DNA from: CBDIHP01 sp965279195
GTDB lineage: Bacteria > Planctomycetota > Planctomycetia > Isosphaerales > Isosphaeraceae
Reading direction: 5' to 3'
Length of the DNA stretch: 64,000 nt
Assembly: GCA_965279195.1 (NCBI GenBank)
Contig: CBDIHP010000045.1
Span: 62,001-126,000, forward strand
Position 1 is the first letter of the stretch; the number at the start of each line of letters is the position of its first letter. Below are positions 1 to 9,276 of this stretch, piece by piece. The position numbers were made by a program, and so were the translations under genes. The notes beneath the pieces are model-generated. The model searched no databases, was not told the DNA's origin, and saw only the letters and a list, made by a program, of their open reading frames with translations.

Positions 1-1
1 C

Positions 2-166
2 AAGGCCAAGCCCGGGCTCGACAAGAGCCCCTGGGGCCACCTCCAGGGCCAGCTCCGCGACGAGATGGAGAACGTCTTCAAGGAGGAACTCCTCCCGACC
101 AAGGAAGACCTCATCCGCCGCTACTACCTGTCTGTCTCCAAGAAGAGCCTCACCCGGGAGGACTGA
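2..166 (+). CDS. C-terminal end of an unidentified protein (partial)
   Basis: The reading frame enters from the left edge and gives 54 residues before TGA at 164-166. The tail is charged and helical (ending in SKKSLTRED) with no motif I recognise. The stop lies 3 bases before the ATG of the toroid protein, and this gene's last codons carry that gene's GGAGG ribosome-binding site at 157-161. The two are therefore almost certainly in one operon. The function cannot be read from this fragment. Confidence 0.75.
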   Translation, partial: KAKPGLDKSPWGHLQGQLRDEMENVFKEELLPTKEDLIRRYYLSVSKKSLTRED

Positions 167-169
167 TCG

Positions 170-1279
170 ATGCTATCGCCCCGACGGTCCCTCCTGCTCA
201 CGCTCGCCCTGGCGATCGCCGCCCAGCCGCTGGCACTCGCGCAGGATCCCAAGAACAAGCCCGCCGCCAAGCCGTCCCCGAAGAAGGAGAGCGGCGGCGA
301 ACTCGACGAGGGGCGCACCGGGGTCGTCCCCGAGGCCGTGGCCGAGCAGATGACCAAGGAGACCACCGACGCGATCGAGTCGGGCCTGGAATGGCTCTCC
401 AAGCAGCAGAATAACGACGGCTCGTACGGCAGCGGGGCCTATCGCGGCAACATCGCGGTCACCTCGCTCGCCGGCCTCGCCATGATGGCCTCGGGCTCCA
501 GCCCCGGTCGCGGCCCCTACGGCACGCAGATCGAGAAGGCCCTCCAGTACATCATGGACAACACCGCCCCGTCGGGCTTCATCGCCGTCCCCAACGCCGG
601 CACCCACGGGCCGATGTACTCCCACGGCTTCGGCGCGCTCTTCCTCGCCGAAGCCTACGGCATGACCCGTCGCCCGGAGATCCGCGAGAAGCTCCAGAAG
701 TCGATCCGCCTCATCATCGACTGCCAGAACAACGAGGGCGGTTGGCGTTACCAGCCGGTGAAGCGCGACGCCGACATCTCGGTGACCATCTGCCAGATCA
801 ACGCCCTCCGCGCCGCGCGGAACGCCGGCCTTTACGTCCCCAAGGAGACGGTTGACTCCTGCATTAAGTATGTCCTCCAGGCCCAGAACCCCGACGGCGG
901 GTTCCGCTACATGCTCCAGGGCGGCGCCAGCGCCTTCCCCCGCTCGGCCGCCGGCATCGTCGCCCTCCAGAGCGCGGGCAAGTACGACGGCAAGGAGGTC
1001 GAGCAGGGCATCGGCTACCTCAAGCAGTTCATGCCCGAGATCAAGTTCGGCCAGCGATACAGCCACTACTTCTACGGCCACTACTACGCCGCGCAGGCCA
1101 TGTGGATCAAGGGCGGCAACGACTGGAACACCTGGTTCCCCGCCATCCGCGACGAACTCGTGCGACGCCAGCTCCCCCAGGGGCTCTGGCAGGACAGCAT
1201 CTGCAACGAGTACGGCACGGCGATGGCCCTCCTGATCCTCCAGATGCCAAACAATCTGTTGCCGATCTTCCAGCGCTAA
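170..1279 (+). CDS. secreted prenyltransferase/squalene-oxidase repeat (alpha/alpha-toroid) protein
   Basis: A 369-residue protein with a clear signal peptide (residues 1-25, hydrophobic LLLTLALAIAAQPLALA). It has several toroid repeats of the form WLxxQQNxDGSYG, CQNNEGGWRY and QAQNPDGGFRY, spread over residues 70-350. These repeats belong to the terpenoid-cyclase/prenyltransferase fold. Planctomycetes encode many such secreted copies, which lack the catalytic DDxD motif of squalene cyclases and have no assigned reaction. None of the catalytic motif is visible here, so enzymatic activity is doubtful. A paralogue with a membrane anchor lies at 14021-15817. The start is set by GGAGG 8 bases upstream. 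Confidence 0.9.
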   Translation: MLSPRRSLLLTLALAIAAQPLALAQDPKNKPAAKPSPKKESGGELDEGRTGVVPEAVAEQMTKETTDAIESGLEWLSKQQNNDGSYGSGAYRGNIAVTSLAGLAMMASGSSPGRGPYGTQIEKALQYIMDNTAPSGFIAVPNAGTHGPMYSHGFGALFLAEAYGMTRRPEIREKLQKSIRLIIDCQNNEGGWRYQPVKRDADISVTICQINALRAARNAGLYVPKETVDSCIKYVLQAQNPDGGFRYMLQGGASAFPRSAAGIVALQSAGKYDGKEVEQGIGYLKQFMPEIKFGQRYSHYFYGHYYAAQAMWIKGGNDWNTWFPAIRDELVRRQLPQGLWQDSICNEYGTAMALLILQMPNNLLPIFQR

Positions 1280-1349
1280 TCTTCGGGGACCCGCGGTCCC
1301 CGCCAGCCCTGAGGGTCTCCGCCCCTCCCACGGTCGCCCGAGACTCACC

Positions 1350-2579
1350 ATGCTCGCCCTCTCACGACGCCCCGGCCGTTCCTCCCTTTTGCTCCTCGGC
1401 CTCGTCCTGTGCGCGTTCCCCGCGACCGCTCTCCCGGGCGAGCCCACATTCGAGGTCTGGAAGACCGACAACTCCCGGATCAAGGGTCGGATCCACAGGC
1501 TGTCGGCCGACGGGCTGGTGCTGGCCACCGAGCAGTCGGGCGAGGTCGAGGTCGAACTCAAGGGCCTCTTCAAGCTCGTCCGACAGGTCGATCCCACCGA
1601 GGCGCCCCCGACCACCGAGGGGGGGAAGATCCTCCTGCCCGACGGCGACCGCCTCCACCGCGTGACCGTCGGCGCGGCCGGCGAGGCCGCGATCGATCTC
1701 AAGGTCGGATCGCTCGGCAACCTGGCCTTCCCGCTCGACAGCCTGCTCGGCATCCTCCTCAACCCGCCGGAGTCCGAGGCCGTCGCCTCGGCGGCGGTCG
1801 CGAAGATCCGCAACGAGCCGAGGAACTCCGAGGTCCTCTGGCTCGCCAACGGAGACCGCGTCGCGGGGGGTTATCTCGGGCTCGACGACAAGAAGGTCGA
1901 GTTCCAGGGCCCGGCGGGCAAGCTCGCGATCGAACGGGCGGGGATCGTCTCCATCGGCTTCGACCCCGCGCTCGTCCGCTACCCTAAGCCGGAGGCGCCC
2001 TACCTGGAAGTCGCCTTCCTCGACGGCAGTCGCCTCGGCGTGACCGGTTTCCGGCTCGAGAAGGACGCGATCCTCGGCAAGAGCCGGGCCGGCTTCGACC
2101 TGAAGATCGGCCTCGACGATGTCCAGGGCATCCAGGTCCGAGGGGCGTCGGTGGTCCTCCTCTCCGATCGCGAGCCCGCCCAGGCGCAGTATGTCGGCTA
2201 CATCGGGCCGGTGCGGCCCTTCAAACGCGACGCCTGCGTGACGGGCACCCCGCTCCGGCTGGCCGGCGCGACCTACGACCACGGCATCGGGACGCAGAGC
2301 CGCACGCTGCTCGCCTACCGACTGGAACCCGGCCTGAAACGGTTCCAGGCCGAGGTCGGCCTCGACGAATCGGCCGGCAGCTATGGACAGGTCGTCGTCC
2401 GGGTGCTCGTGGATGGCAAGCTCAAGTACACCTCGCCCCCGTTGACTTCCAAGACGGCGACGCAGAAGCTGGATATACCGATCGAAGGCGCGAGGTTGCT
2501 GATCCTGGATACCGAGTTCGGCGAACGCGGCGATGTCCAGGACCTCGCCGACTGGGTGGAAGCGCGGCTGATCCGCTGA
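1350..2579 (+). CDS. secreted NPCBM/NEW2-domain protein
   Basis: A 409-residue protein that starts with a long signal peptide (residues 1-30, SLLLLGLVLCAFPATA). The middle consists of repeated beta-rich units resembling GxIxxLSxDGLxL segments. The last 125 residues form an NPCBM-type domain: the DHGIGTQSRTLLAYRLE motif is followed by FQAEVGLDE and VRVLVDGKLKY. NPCBM domains bind carbohydrate in glycosidases and proteins of planctomycete envelopes. No catalytic domain accompanies it here, so a role in the cell envelope or polysaccharide binding is only inferred. It follows the toroid gene by 70 bases on the same strand. Confidence 0.85.
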   Translation: MLALSRRPGRSSLLLLGLVLCAFPATALPGEPTFEVWKTDNSRIKGRIHRLSADGLVLATEQSGEVEVELKGLFKLVRQVDPTEAPPTTEGGKILLPDGDRLHRVTVGAAGEAAIDLKVGSLGNLAFPLDSLLGILLNPPESEAVASAAVAKIRNEPRNSEVLWLANGDRVAGGYLGLDDKKVEFQGPAGKLAIERAGIVSIGFDPALVRYPKPEAPYLEVAFLDGSRLGVTGFRLEKDAILGKSRAGFDLKIGLDDVQGIQVRGASVVLLSDREPAQAQYVGYIGPVRPFKRDACVTGTPLRLAGATYDHGIGTQSRTLLAYRLEPGLKRFQAEVGLDESAGSYGQVVVRVLVDGKLKYTSPPLTSKTATQKLDIPIEGARLLILDTEFGERGDVQDLADWVEARLIR

Positions 2580-2643
2580 GTCCCGGGGGACTCCTCTCCA
2601 AGTTATCGTGTCCCCGGCTACACCCGCGCGAAGGCGGTCGACC

Positions 2644-3348
2644 ATGATCGATAACGATCCGTACGAGACACGCAAGTGGCTCAATGACCTCGCCCACCTC
2701 TCCTCGGGGGTCGGTCATCACGTCATCAACGCCTTCTCCGCGATCGTCAGCAACGCGGAGTTGATCCGCCTGCGCATGACCATGCAGGTGCCGGCCGACC
2801 CCTCCCAGCTCGCCGACACCATCATCAAGACCGCCCTGTCGGCCTCCGGCGTCGCCCGTCGACTTATCGACTACACCCGACCGATCACGACCATCGGCGA
2901 GGAGCTGATGGACGTCAATGAGATGATCTCCGACTTCGTCGAGAATGAGCGGGAAGACGGCCCGGTCGGCGTCGAGTGGAACACCATCCTGGAGCCCATC
3001 CCTCCCGTGCGCGGCAGCCGCGAGACCTGCCTGTCCATGCTCCATCACCTGAGCATGAACGCGTATGAATCCATGCGGGGGCTCTCCTGCCACGTCACCC
3101 TGAAGACCAGCGTCGACAACCGGGGCTGGGTCGTCATCGAACTCTCCGACGACGGCGTCGGCATGCCCGCGGAGGTCCTGGAACGCGCGGTCGAGCCGTT
3201 CTTCTCAACCAAGCCCGCCCACCTCGGGGTCGGCCTGAGCATTGCAAACGGGATCTGGCGCCGGCACAAGGGGACCCTGGCCATCAAGAGCCAGCCCGGC
3301 GAGGGGACGACCATCCGCCTCTGCATCGAGGGCGTCTCCGGGGCCTGA
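2644..3348 (+). CDS. soluble sensor histidine kinase (HisKA-like plus HATPase)
   Basis: A 234-residue protein without membrane segments. An HH pair near residue 25 in GVGHHVINAFSAIVSNAELIR is the likely phosphoacceptor region. It is followed by the ATPase boxes: N-box MNAYES, G1 DDGVGMP, F-box EPFFSTK and G2 GVGLSIANGI. The protein therefore looks like a cytoplasmic kinase of the NtrB-like type with no sensing domain. No response regulator is adjacent. A GTG at 2608 would add 12 residues, but the ATG at 2644 begins the recognisable domain. A thioredoxin-like gene follows 38 bases downstream. Confidence 0.85.
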   Translation: MIDNDPYETRKWLNDLAHLSSGVGHHVINAFSAIVSNAELIRLRMTMQVPADPSQLADTIIKTALSASGVARRLIDYTRPITTIGEELMDVNEMISDFVENEREDGPVGVEWNTILEPIPPVRGSRETCLSMLHHLSMNAYESMRGLSCHVTLKTSVDNRGWVVIELSDDGVGMPAEVLERAVEPFFSTKPAHLGVGLSIANGIWRRHKGTLAIKSQPGEGTTIRLCIEGVSGA

Positions 3349-3386
3349 TCGGCCCGACGGGGCCCTGCCGGCGTGGAGATCCACCC

Positions 3387-3701
3387 ATGAACGACCTCGC
3401 CGAACCCAGCCGAGCCGACATCGACGCACTCCCCGGCCCCGTCGTTCTCGAGTTCGGCGCGACCTGGTGCGGCCATTGCCGCTCCATCGAGCCCAGCGTC
3501 CGCCGCCTCCTCGCCGCGCACCCGGAATTCCGACACATCAAGGTCGAGGACGGCCCCGGCCAGCCCCTGGGCCGTTCCTTCGCCGTCAAGCTCTGGCCCA
3601 CCCTGATCTTCCTCCGCGACGGCCAGCCGATCCGCCGGATCGTCCGCCCCGGTGCCGCCGACCTGAAGGAGGCGTTCGAGGCCCTCGCCTCGGGCTTATG
3701 A
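3387..3701 (+). CDS. thioredoxin-family protein
   Basis: A 104-residue single-domain thioredoxin with the active site WCGHC (C28 and C31). The cis-proline loop LWPTLIFLRDGQPIRRI follows. There is no signal peptide, so it acts in the cytoplasm as a thiol-disulfide reductase. The GHC active site differs from the GPC of classical TrxA, which suggests a specialised member. It lies 38 bases after the histidine kinase gene and converges with the J-like gene, whose stop is only 5 bases away. Confidence 0.9.
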   Translation: MNDLAEPSRADIDALPGPVVLEFGATWCGHCRSIEPSVRRLLAAHPEFRHIKVEDGPGQPLGRSFAVKLWPTLIFLRDGQPIRRIVRPGAADLKEAFEALASGL

Positions 3702-3706
3702 CCGGT

Positions 3707-6700
3707 TCAGACCCGGGTGCCCATGCCCTCGGGGTGCCGGAACCGCACCGGGGACTGCTCATCCGGGTCGCACGCAGGGTCGAGGAAGAGTCGGGTTCGG
3801 ATCCGCGAGAGGTCGGCGTTCGAGCGGATCGGCAAGGTCTGCCCGTCCTTCGCCTCGGGGAATCGGCAGAGGATCTCGCCGTCGTCGGGCGTGAGCGGGA
3901 CCGTCCGGGAGTGGCCGACAAGCACGGTCGGCGGCACGATCGAGCCGGGCGGCTCGGTGCGGATCTGGAGCGTCCTCGGCCGGCCGGGGAAGCTCGCCTT
4001 GCGGATCGCGTAGGCCACCGTCACTTCCGGATTCGGCCCGGGGACGACCGTCCTGGCAGACGGATCCAGACCCGGCGAGACCAGCCGCTCGCCGTTCACG
4101 GCGGCGACGGCCAGCACGCTCAGGTACCACGGGCCCGGCTCTCCCGTCGGGAGCTGGATCGTGAAGTAACCTTGCCGCGAGTAGTCGGTCTCGGAGACTT
4201 CATAAACGAACGCCTCGGGATCCTCCGCCCCGGTCGCCGGTCGTCCGGATCGGGCCAGCAGGATCGACTGGGCCCCTTGCGGGCTCCAGCGCCAGCGGAG
4301 GTGGATCTTCCCGGCCACGCCGACCCGCACGGCCCGGAGCTCGGACGGATCGGCCAGCGTCGAGAACCGCGCGGGGTGGCCGACCACCGCCGTACCCGCC
4401 CAGACGGTGAACGGGGTGTAGCTTGCCGCCCCGACCGAGGGCGGTGCCGGATCGAACGCGTGGTCGCTCGACACGTCCTGGAGCCACTGGCCCTCGAGCC
4501 CGTCCAGCCTCTCCTGGGCGAGGCGGTCGCCAACGGCAAGCGGGATCGGCTTCGTCGAGCGAAGGACCTTGACAATCCCACGCGCCGGGGCGAGCCAGTT
4601 CAGGTGCACGCCGCCGTTGGGTTCGTTCCGCAAGATCGGCCCGGCCAGGGGCTCGATGGCGGGATGCGGCAGCCCGGTCGCGAACACCCCCTGGGCGTAT
4701 CTCAACGCGCCGCCGGTCCGGGCATACGCCGCGAAGACACCGTACTGATACTGCCGGTCGTCCACCACGTCGCGGTCGATCGCCTGGAGGCCGTCGTTGG
4801 CGACGGCGTTGCCGTCGTCGGGCGATCGGGGGCGACGGTCGGGGTTCCGAACCACCATGACGCCGGAGCACCCGGGGGGAGGATCCCAGGCGAGCCCGAC
4901 CTGGCCCATGCGGTTCTCGACCCGGAGCGATCGGACATCCGGCAGGATCTCGACGAGGCTCGACCGCGCCGATGTCGCCGAGATCACGCTACCCCTGCGG
5001 GCGAAAACGGCATAGCCGTAGACCTCACCGGCCTGGACCCGGGCATCGAGGTACTCCGCCGTCGGGACCTCGGCCAGGCGAGTCCCATCCGTCGGATTCG
5101 ATGGGATCGCCCCCGCCTTGCGGACGATCAGGTACGCCGGGGCGCCGAGGCCATCGGGGGCGGGGGCGACCCAGCGGAGCCGGACGGTCTCGTCGATCAG
5201 CTCGGCCTGGAGGGCCTCCGGCGGGGCCGGCGGGCAGCGCGAGAGGCCGTCGCGCGCGTCGGGCAGGTCGGCGGCGATGGCCAGGCTCGACCGGTAGAAC
5301 GACTGGGCCGCCGAGGGATCCGTCGCCTCCATCGCCTTGGCCTTCGCGATATACTCCAGGGCCTGCCGCCACCGCTCTTCGAGCTGCCCCAGGGCCTTCC
5401 GGAGACCCGGGTCGTCGGCCGCGACGAGGGCCGCCCAGCTGCCGAGCGACGTCCTCGCGGCGACGAGCTGCCGGCGGATCATGTTCGACTCGAAGCCCGA
5501 CCTCGCCTGGTCGACGGCCGCCAGCCGCTCGTGGACCTTTTCCAGCCCCTTGCGTGCCCCGACGTGCTTGGGCGCCAGCTCCTGCACCCGCTCAAGCTGC
5601 GATTTCGCCGCCTCGTAATCCCTCACCTTGAACGCGTGCTGGGCCGCCTCGAAGTGCAGGACCAGCGGCTCCCGGAGTTCGAGCGGGAAGCCGCAGGGGC
5701 AACGCGGCTCGTCGACCCAGCGCTCCCGCTGGCAGACCGGGCAGCCCCACTGGAGCGGGGCCCGGCAGTGCCGGCACTCCGCCTTGGGCCCGAACCCCAC
5801 CACCGCGTGGAAGTCGGTCAGGCCCGAGCACGACCGGCATCGCAGGTAGCGGACGGCCTTGCCGGGCGCGGCCGGCGCGGGGGCGTCGCGGCTGACGCCG
5901 AGCTCCTTGCAGACCGCCCCGAGCAGGAGTTCCGCCCGCTCCGTCGGAAGGCCGACCGCCATCGCCTCGTCGATCAGCGTGGCCCTGGTCCCCGGGTCGA
6001 GACGGGGCAAGCCCTGGAGCGTGAACCGGGCCGTTTCGAGGAAGAACTCCTCGGCTTCGAGGACCTGCGTCGCGTCGTATCGGGCCCGGTTGCTCGCGTC
6101 GAGGAGTTGCGACTGTGCGTGGCTCACGACCTCCAGCCAGACCGTCTTCTCGGCGGTGACCTGGCTCTTCTTCATCCAACGCTGGCGTTCGGAATCGGCC
6201 TTGGCGGCCAGTTCCTTCGCCGAGGTGTCGTGCGGCAGGTCGAGGGCGTCGTAGAGATCCTTGCGCCGGATGTGATCGAGGGCGACCCGGATCTGCTTGC
6301 GGGTGACCGGGTCGAGCACGTTCTTCGGCGGCGGGGGCAGGTCGGGCTCGGACGGCGGCTCGGGCCTCGGCGGGATGGCCTGGATCATCCGGTCGAGGTC
6401 ATCGGCCGACAGCCCGAGGCCGGTCGCGCGATCGCGCAGGAGCTTCCGGTCGCCGACCGTCAGCCCCCCCTTGGCCGCCCGGAGTGAGACCAGCCGCTGG
6501 AGTTCGTCGAGCTTCCGATCCCGCTCGGCCCGGCGGGCGGCGGCCAGTTCGGCGTCGTAGAGGCTCCGGGCCTGAGGATCGCCCAGCAGGCTGCGTTTGA
6601 TCTCGGGGATCTGGTCGAGATACGACTGGTAGGCGTGCTTGGTCTTGGGGTTCCGGGTGCCCGACGACCACGCCGGCTGGCACCTCGCCAGGGCCCGCTC

Positions 6701-6763
6701 GATCTCCGGACGGTCGGCCTTCGGATCGACGCCGAGGATCTCGTAGAAGTCGGGGACGTTCAC
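3707..6763 (-). CDS. large J-like / zinc-ribbon / fibronectin type III protein
   Basis: A 1018-residue cytoplasmic protein. The N-terminus (DFYEILGVDPKADRPEIERAL) resembles a J domain, but no HPD tripeptide is visible. A second J-like unit (LYDALDLPHDTSAKEL) lies near residue 190. A zinc-ribbon pair follows (CRSCSG, CRHC, CPVC, CPCG, about residues 310-360), then a TPR-like helical segment. The C-terminal half is a series of Fn3-like beta domains. I chose the GTG at 6763 because it overlaps the stop of the upstream gene as GTGA. The architecture suggests a scaffold or adaptor, possibly chaperone-linked given the neighbouring FKBP, but no function is established. Confidence 0.8.
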   Translation of the reverse strand: MNVPDFYEILGVDPKADRPEIERALARCQPAWSSGTRNPKTKHAYQSYLDQIPEIKRSLLGDPQARSLYDAELAAARRAERDRKLDELQRLVSLRAAKGGLTVGDRKLLRDRATGLGLSADDLDRMIQAIPPRPEPPSEPDLPPPPKNVLDPVTRKQIRVALDHIRRKDLYDALDLPHDTSAKELAAKADSERQRWMKKSQVTAEKTVWLEVVSHAQSQLLDASNRARYDATQVLEAEEFFLETARFTLQGLPRLDPGTRATLIDEAMAVGLPTERAELLLGAVCKELGVSRDAPAPAAPGKAVRYLRCRSCSGLTDFHAVVGFGPKAECRHCRAPLQWGCPVCQRERWVDEPRCPCGFPLELREPLVLHFEAAQHAFKVRDYEAAKSQLERVQELAPKHVGARKGLEKVHERLAAVDQARSGFESNMIRRQLVAARTSLGSWAALVAADDPGLRKALGQLEERWRQALEYIAKAKAMEATDPSAAQSFYRSSLAIAADLPDARDGLSRCPPAPPEALQAELIDETVRLRWVAPAPDGLGAPAYLIVRKAGAIPSNPTDGTRLAEVPTAEYLDARVQAGEVYGYAVFARRGSVISATSARSSLVEILPDVRSLRVENRMGQVGLAWDPPPGCSGVMVVRNPDRRPRSPDDGNAVANDGLQAIDRDVVDDRQYQYGVFAAYARTGGALRYAQGVFATGLPHPAIEPLAGPILRNEPNGGVHLNWLAPARGIVKVLRSTKPIPLAVGDRLAQERLDGLEGQWLQDVSSDHAFDPAPPSVGAASYTPFTVWAGTAVVGHPARFSTLADPSELRAVRVGVAGKIHLRWRWSPQGAQSILLARSGRPATGAEDPEAFVYEVSETDYSRQGYFTIQLPTGEPGPWYLSVLAVAAVNGERLVSPGLDPSARTVVPGPNPEVTVAYAIRKASFPGRPRTLQIRTEPPGSIVPPTVLVGHSRTVPLTPDDGEILCRFPEAKDGQTLPIRSNADLSRIRTRLFLDPACDPDEQSPVRFRHPEGMGTRV

Positions 6764-7194
6764 GGCGTGACGCCCTCCGCGTGTGCGGCCCGGTGGGCGT
6801 CTCGGAGCCAATCGGCCCAGGTCTCGTCGGGCTCGAAGGCGTCCGACGTGGCGACCGACAGCACCTCGTCGCCGATCGGCACCGCGACCGAGCGGACGGC
6901 CTCGAACCTCCGGAGCCAGTAGGGCGAGCCGTGGGAGGGATCGCCGTCGTCCAGGCGGGAGACGGCGACGTGTCCCGTCCGGTGAGCCTTCACGATGCCG
7001 AGATCGTGGCGGTCGAGCGGCACACGGAGCGTCGCCCCGGCGAACCCCGCGGCGACCTCCTCGGGCATGTCATCGACCGCGAGGAATCCGACCTGAACGA
7101 GCGAGTCCCCCTCGACCCGCCACAGCCCGGTCGCCCGCGCGCCGAGGAGGCCCAGGATCGCGCGGAGCCAGCTTGGGGGGGAGGTGAGGGGCAT
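6760..7194 (-). CDS. small conserved-looking cytoplasmic protein of unknown function
   Basis: A 144-residue protein without signal peptide or membrane segments. It has alternating hydrophobic strands (ATGLWRVEGDSLVQVGFLA, SVAVPIGDEVLSVATSDAF) that could form a small GAF-like sensor fold, but no diagnostic residue is visible. Its stop overlaps the GTG start of the J-like/Fn3 gene by four bases, so the two are translationally coupled and probably work together. It lies 30 bases downstream of the FKBP gene on the same strand. Confidence 0.7.
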   Translation of the reverse strand: MPLTSPPSWLRAILGLLGARATGLWRVEGDSLVQVGFLAVDDMPEEVAAGFAGATLRVPLDRHDLGIVKAHRTGHVAVSRLDDGDPSHGSPYWLRRFEAVRSVAVPIGDEVLSVATSDAFEPDETWADWLRDAHRAAHAEGVTP

Positions 7195-7224
7195 TGGGGG
7201 AGGGCTCGCCGGTTCGCGAAAGGA

Positions 7225-7557
7225 TCAGACGATCTTGATCAGTTCGACGTCGAAGACGAGCGTGGCGTCGGGCGGGATGACGCCGCCGGCGCCCCGCGAG
7301 CCGTAGGCTTCATCGGGGGGGATGGTCAGCTTGCGTCGCCCGCCGACCTGCATCCCGGCCACGCCGACGTCCCAGCCCTTGATGACCTGGCCCGCGCCCA
7401 GGTGGAAGGCGAACGGCCGGCCGCGGTCGCGGGAGCTGTCGAACTTGGAGCCGTTGGTCAGGGTGCCGGTGTAGTGCACCTCGACCTTGTCGCCCGCCTT
7501 GGCGGCCGGGCCGGTGCCGATCGTGAGTTCTTCGATGACGGTCTGGGATTCGGGCAT
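7225..7557 (-). CDS. FKBP-type peptidyl-prolyl cis-trans isomerase
   Basis: A 110-residue single-domain FKBP that catalyses cis-trans isomerisation of proline peptide bonds. Family landmarks are all present: VEVHYTGTLTNGSKFDSS, GAGQVIKGWDVGVAGM, KLTIPPDEAYG and GVIPPDATLVFDVELI. It has no signal peptide, so it is cytoplasmic. The start ATG is followed directly by the conserved domain. It is the first gene of a close minus-strand group with the 144-residue protein and the J-like protein, which suggests a folding-related context. Confidence 0.95.
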   Translation of the reverse strand: MPESQTVIEELTIGTGPAAKAGDKVEVHYTGTLTNGSKFDSSRDRGRPFAFHLGAGQVIKGWDVGVAGMQVGGRRKLTIPPDEAYGSRGAGGVIPPDATLVFDVELIKIV

Positions 7558-7647
7558 CGGGGCGAGTCTCGTCGGATGGAGAGGATACGGAGATCGGCAA
7601 CAGGCTTCATTTTACGACGGCCCGCCCCGCCCGGACAACCGATGCCC

Positions 7648-9231
7648 TCAACCCGGTTTCGCATAGGCCCCGACGATCGATCGGGCGGTCCGGAGCCCAT
7701 CCACCGCCGCGCTGACGATCCCGCCCGCGTAGCCCGCCCCCTCGCCGCAGGGGTACAGCCCCTCGATCGTCGGGCAGACGCGCGACAGGTCGTCCCGGGG
7801 GATCCGCACCGGCGAGCTGCCGCGCGACTCGGGACCGACCAGTGTCGCGTCCCTCAGGAAGAGGCCCCGGAACCGGCGGTCCATGGCCGGCAGGCCGCGT
7901 TCGAGGGTCTCCAGGACGCTCGGCGGCAGGATCTGCCCGAGGTCCGAGGGGACCGTCCCACGCGGGTAGCTCGACGGGAGCTTGCCCCGGCTGGCGCGGC
8001 CCTGGAGGAAGTCGCGCGCCCACTGGATCGGGGCGACGTAGTTCCGCTTTCCGGCGATGTAGGCCAGACGCTCGGCCTTCTGCTGGAAGTGCACGCCGGC
8101 GAGCGGGTGGCGGCTGCCGGTCTCCTCGGGGGTGACCGTGACGACCAGGCCGCTGTTGGCGAACGGCGAGTCGTGCCGGCTCTCGCTCATGCCGTTCGTG
8201 CAGAAGTACCCCGGCTCGCTGACGCTGGGCATCACATAACCGCCCGCGCACATGCAGAACGTGAACAGCTCGCGATTCCCGCCCCGGACCACCAGGTTGT
8301 AGTCGGCCGCGCCCAGGCTCGGATGCTCCGAGAACGGCCCGTACTGGGCCACGTTCACCTGCCCCTGCGGCTGCTCGATCCGCACCCCGAACTGGAACGG
8401 CTTCGCCTCGATCGGCACGCCGCGGCGGAGGAGCATCCCGTAAGTGTCCCGCGCACTGTGTCCGATCGCCAGGACCACCACCGACGCCGGGAACGTGCCC
8501 GAACTGGTCGACACCGCGTGGATCTGGCCGTCGCGGATGTCGACGTCTTCGACCCGGCAGGAGAACAGGATCTCCCCGCCGAGGGCCTCGAACTTCCGGC
8601 GCAACGTGCGGACGATGAGCGGCAGCCGGTTCGACCCGAGGTGGGGGCGTTGCTCGTAGAGGATCGACGGCTTGCCGTGGCAGTCGGCGAGGATTTCCAG
8701 GACGCGATGGACGTCGGGGCCCGAACCCCGGCAGGTGAGCTTGCCGTCGCTGAATGTCCCCGCTCCACCCTCGCCGAAGAGATAGTTGCTCTCGGGATCG
8801 ACGGGGCCGCCGGAGTCGAATGCGCGGACGTCGGCCACCCGATCCTTGACCGCCCGGCCGCGTTCGAGGATGAGCGGGCGATAGCCATCGAGCGCGAGCA
8901 GGTAGCCGGCGAACAGCCCGGCCGGCCCGGCGCCGACGATGATCGGCCGGTGCTCGATCGGCCGGTCGCCGGGAGTCGGCCAGTCGAAGCCTTCCGCGAC
9001 GAACGGTTCGAGGCCCGGGAGCCCCCGTGCCGGGTCGACCTCGGGGAGGTCGAGCTCGGCCGAGTACATGAAGTGGAGGTCGTCGTGCCGTCGGGCGTCC
9101 AGCGACTTGCGGAGGATCCGCAGGCCGCCCAGATCGGCCGTGCCGATGCCGAGGCGGCCGGCGATCTTGCCCGACAGCGCGGCCTCGGGCTCGTCGAGTT
9201 CGAGCCGGATGTTGCTGATTTTCCAGGACAT
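7648..9231 (-). CDS. FAD-dependent oxidoreductase of the COG2509 type
   Basis: A 527-residue flavoprotein. A short N-terminal alpha/beta domain (residues 1-90) is followed by the FAD-binding GxGxxG motif VGAGPAGLFAGYLLA. It also has the internal motif NYLFGEGGAGTFSDGKL typical of the uncharacterised FAD-dependent dehydrogenase group and a C-terminal FAD loop (YPCGEGAGYAGGIVSAAVDGLR). The substrate is unknown for the whole group. The length matches the family. The start ATG at 9231 lies 45 bases after the stop of the upstream phosphatase gene, so co-transcription is likely. Confidence 0.9.
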   Translation of the reverse strand: MSWKISNIRLELDEPEAALSGKIAGRLGIGTADLGGLRILRKSLDARRHDDLHFMYSAELDLPEVDPARGLPGLEPFVAEGFDWPTPGDRPIEHRPIIVGAGPAGLFAGYLLALDGYRPLILERGRAVKDRVADVRAFDSGGPVDPESNYLFGEGGAGTFSDGKLTCRGSGPDVHRVLEILADCHGKPSILYEQRPHLGSNRLPLIVRTLRRKFEALGGEILFSCRVEDVDIRDGQIHAVSTSSGTFPASVVVLAIGHSARDTYGMLLRRGVPIEAKPFQFGVRIEQPQGQVNVAQYGPFSEHPSLGAADYNLVVRGGNRELFTFCMCAGGYVMPSVSEPGYFCTNGMSESRHDSPFANSGLVVTVTPEETGSRHPLAGVHFQQKAERLAYIAGKRNYVAPIQWARDFLQGRASRGKLPSSYPRGTVPSDLGQILPPSVLETLERGLPAMDRRFRGLFLRDATLVGPESRGSSPVRIPRDDLSRVCPTIEGLYPCGEGAGYAGGIVSAAVDGLRTARSIVGAYAKPG

Positions 9232-9276
9232 TGCGAGGGAGTCTCGGGTCGATCGGTCGCCGCGGTGGGCGGCGGC

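Noticed and set aside
3242..6487. Plus-strand open frame of 1081 codons
   Set aside because: It lies opposite the J-like/Fn3 gene and is arginine- and glycine-rich without any domain. It is a shadow caused by high GC.
6760..7194. GrpE-like nucleotide exchange factor next to the J-like protein
   Set aside because: It lacks the long N-terminal coiled coil and the conserved beta domain of GrpE.
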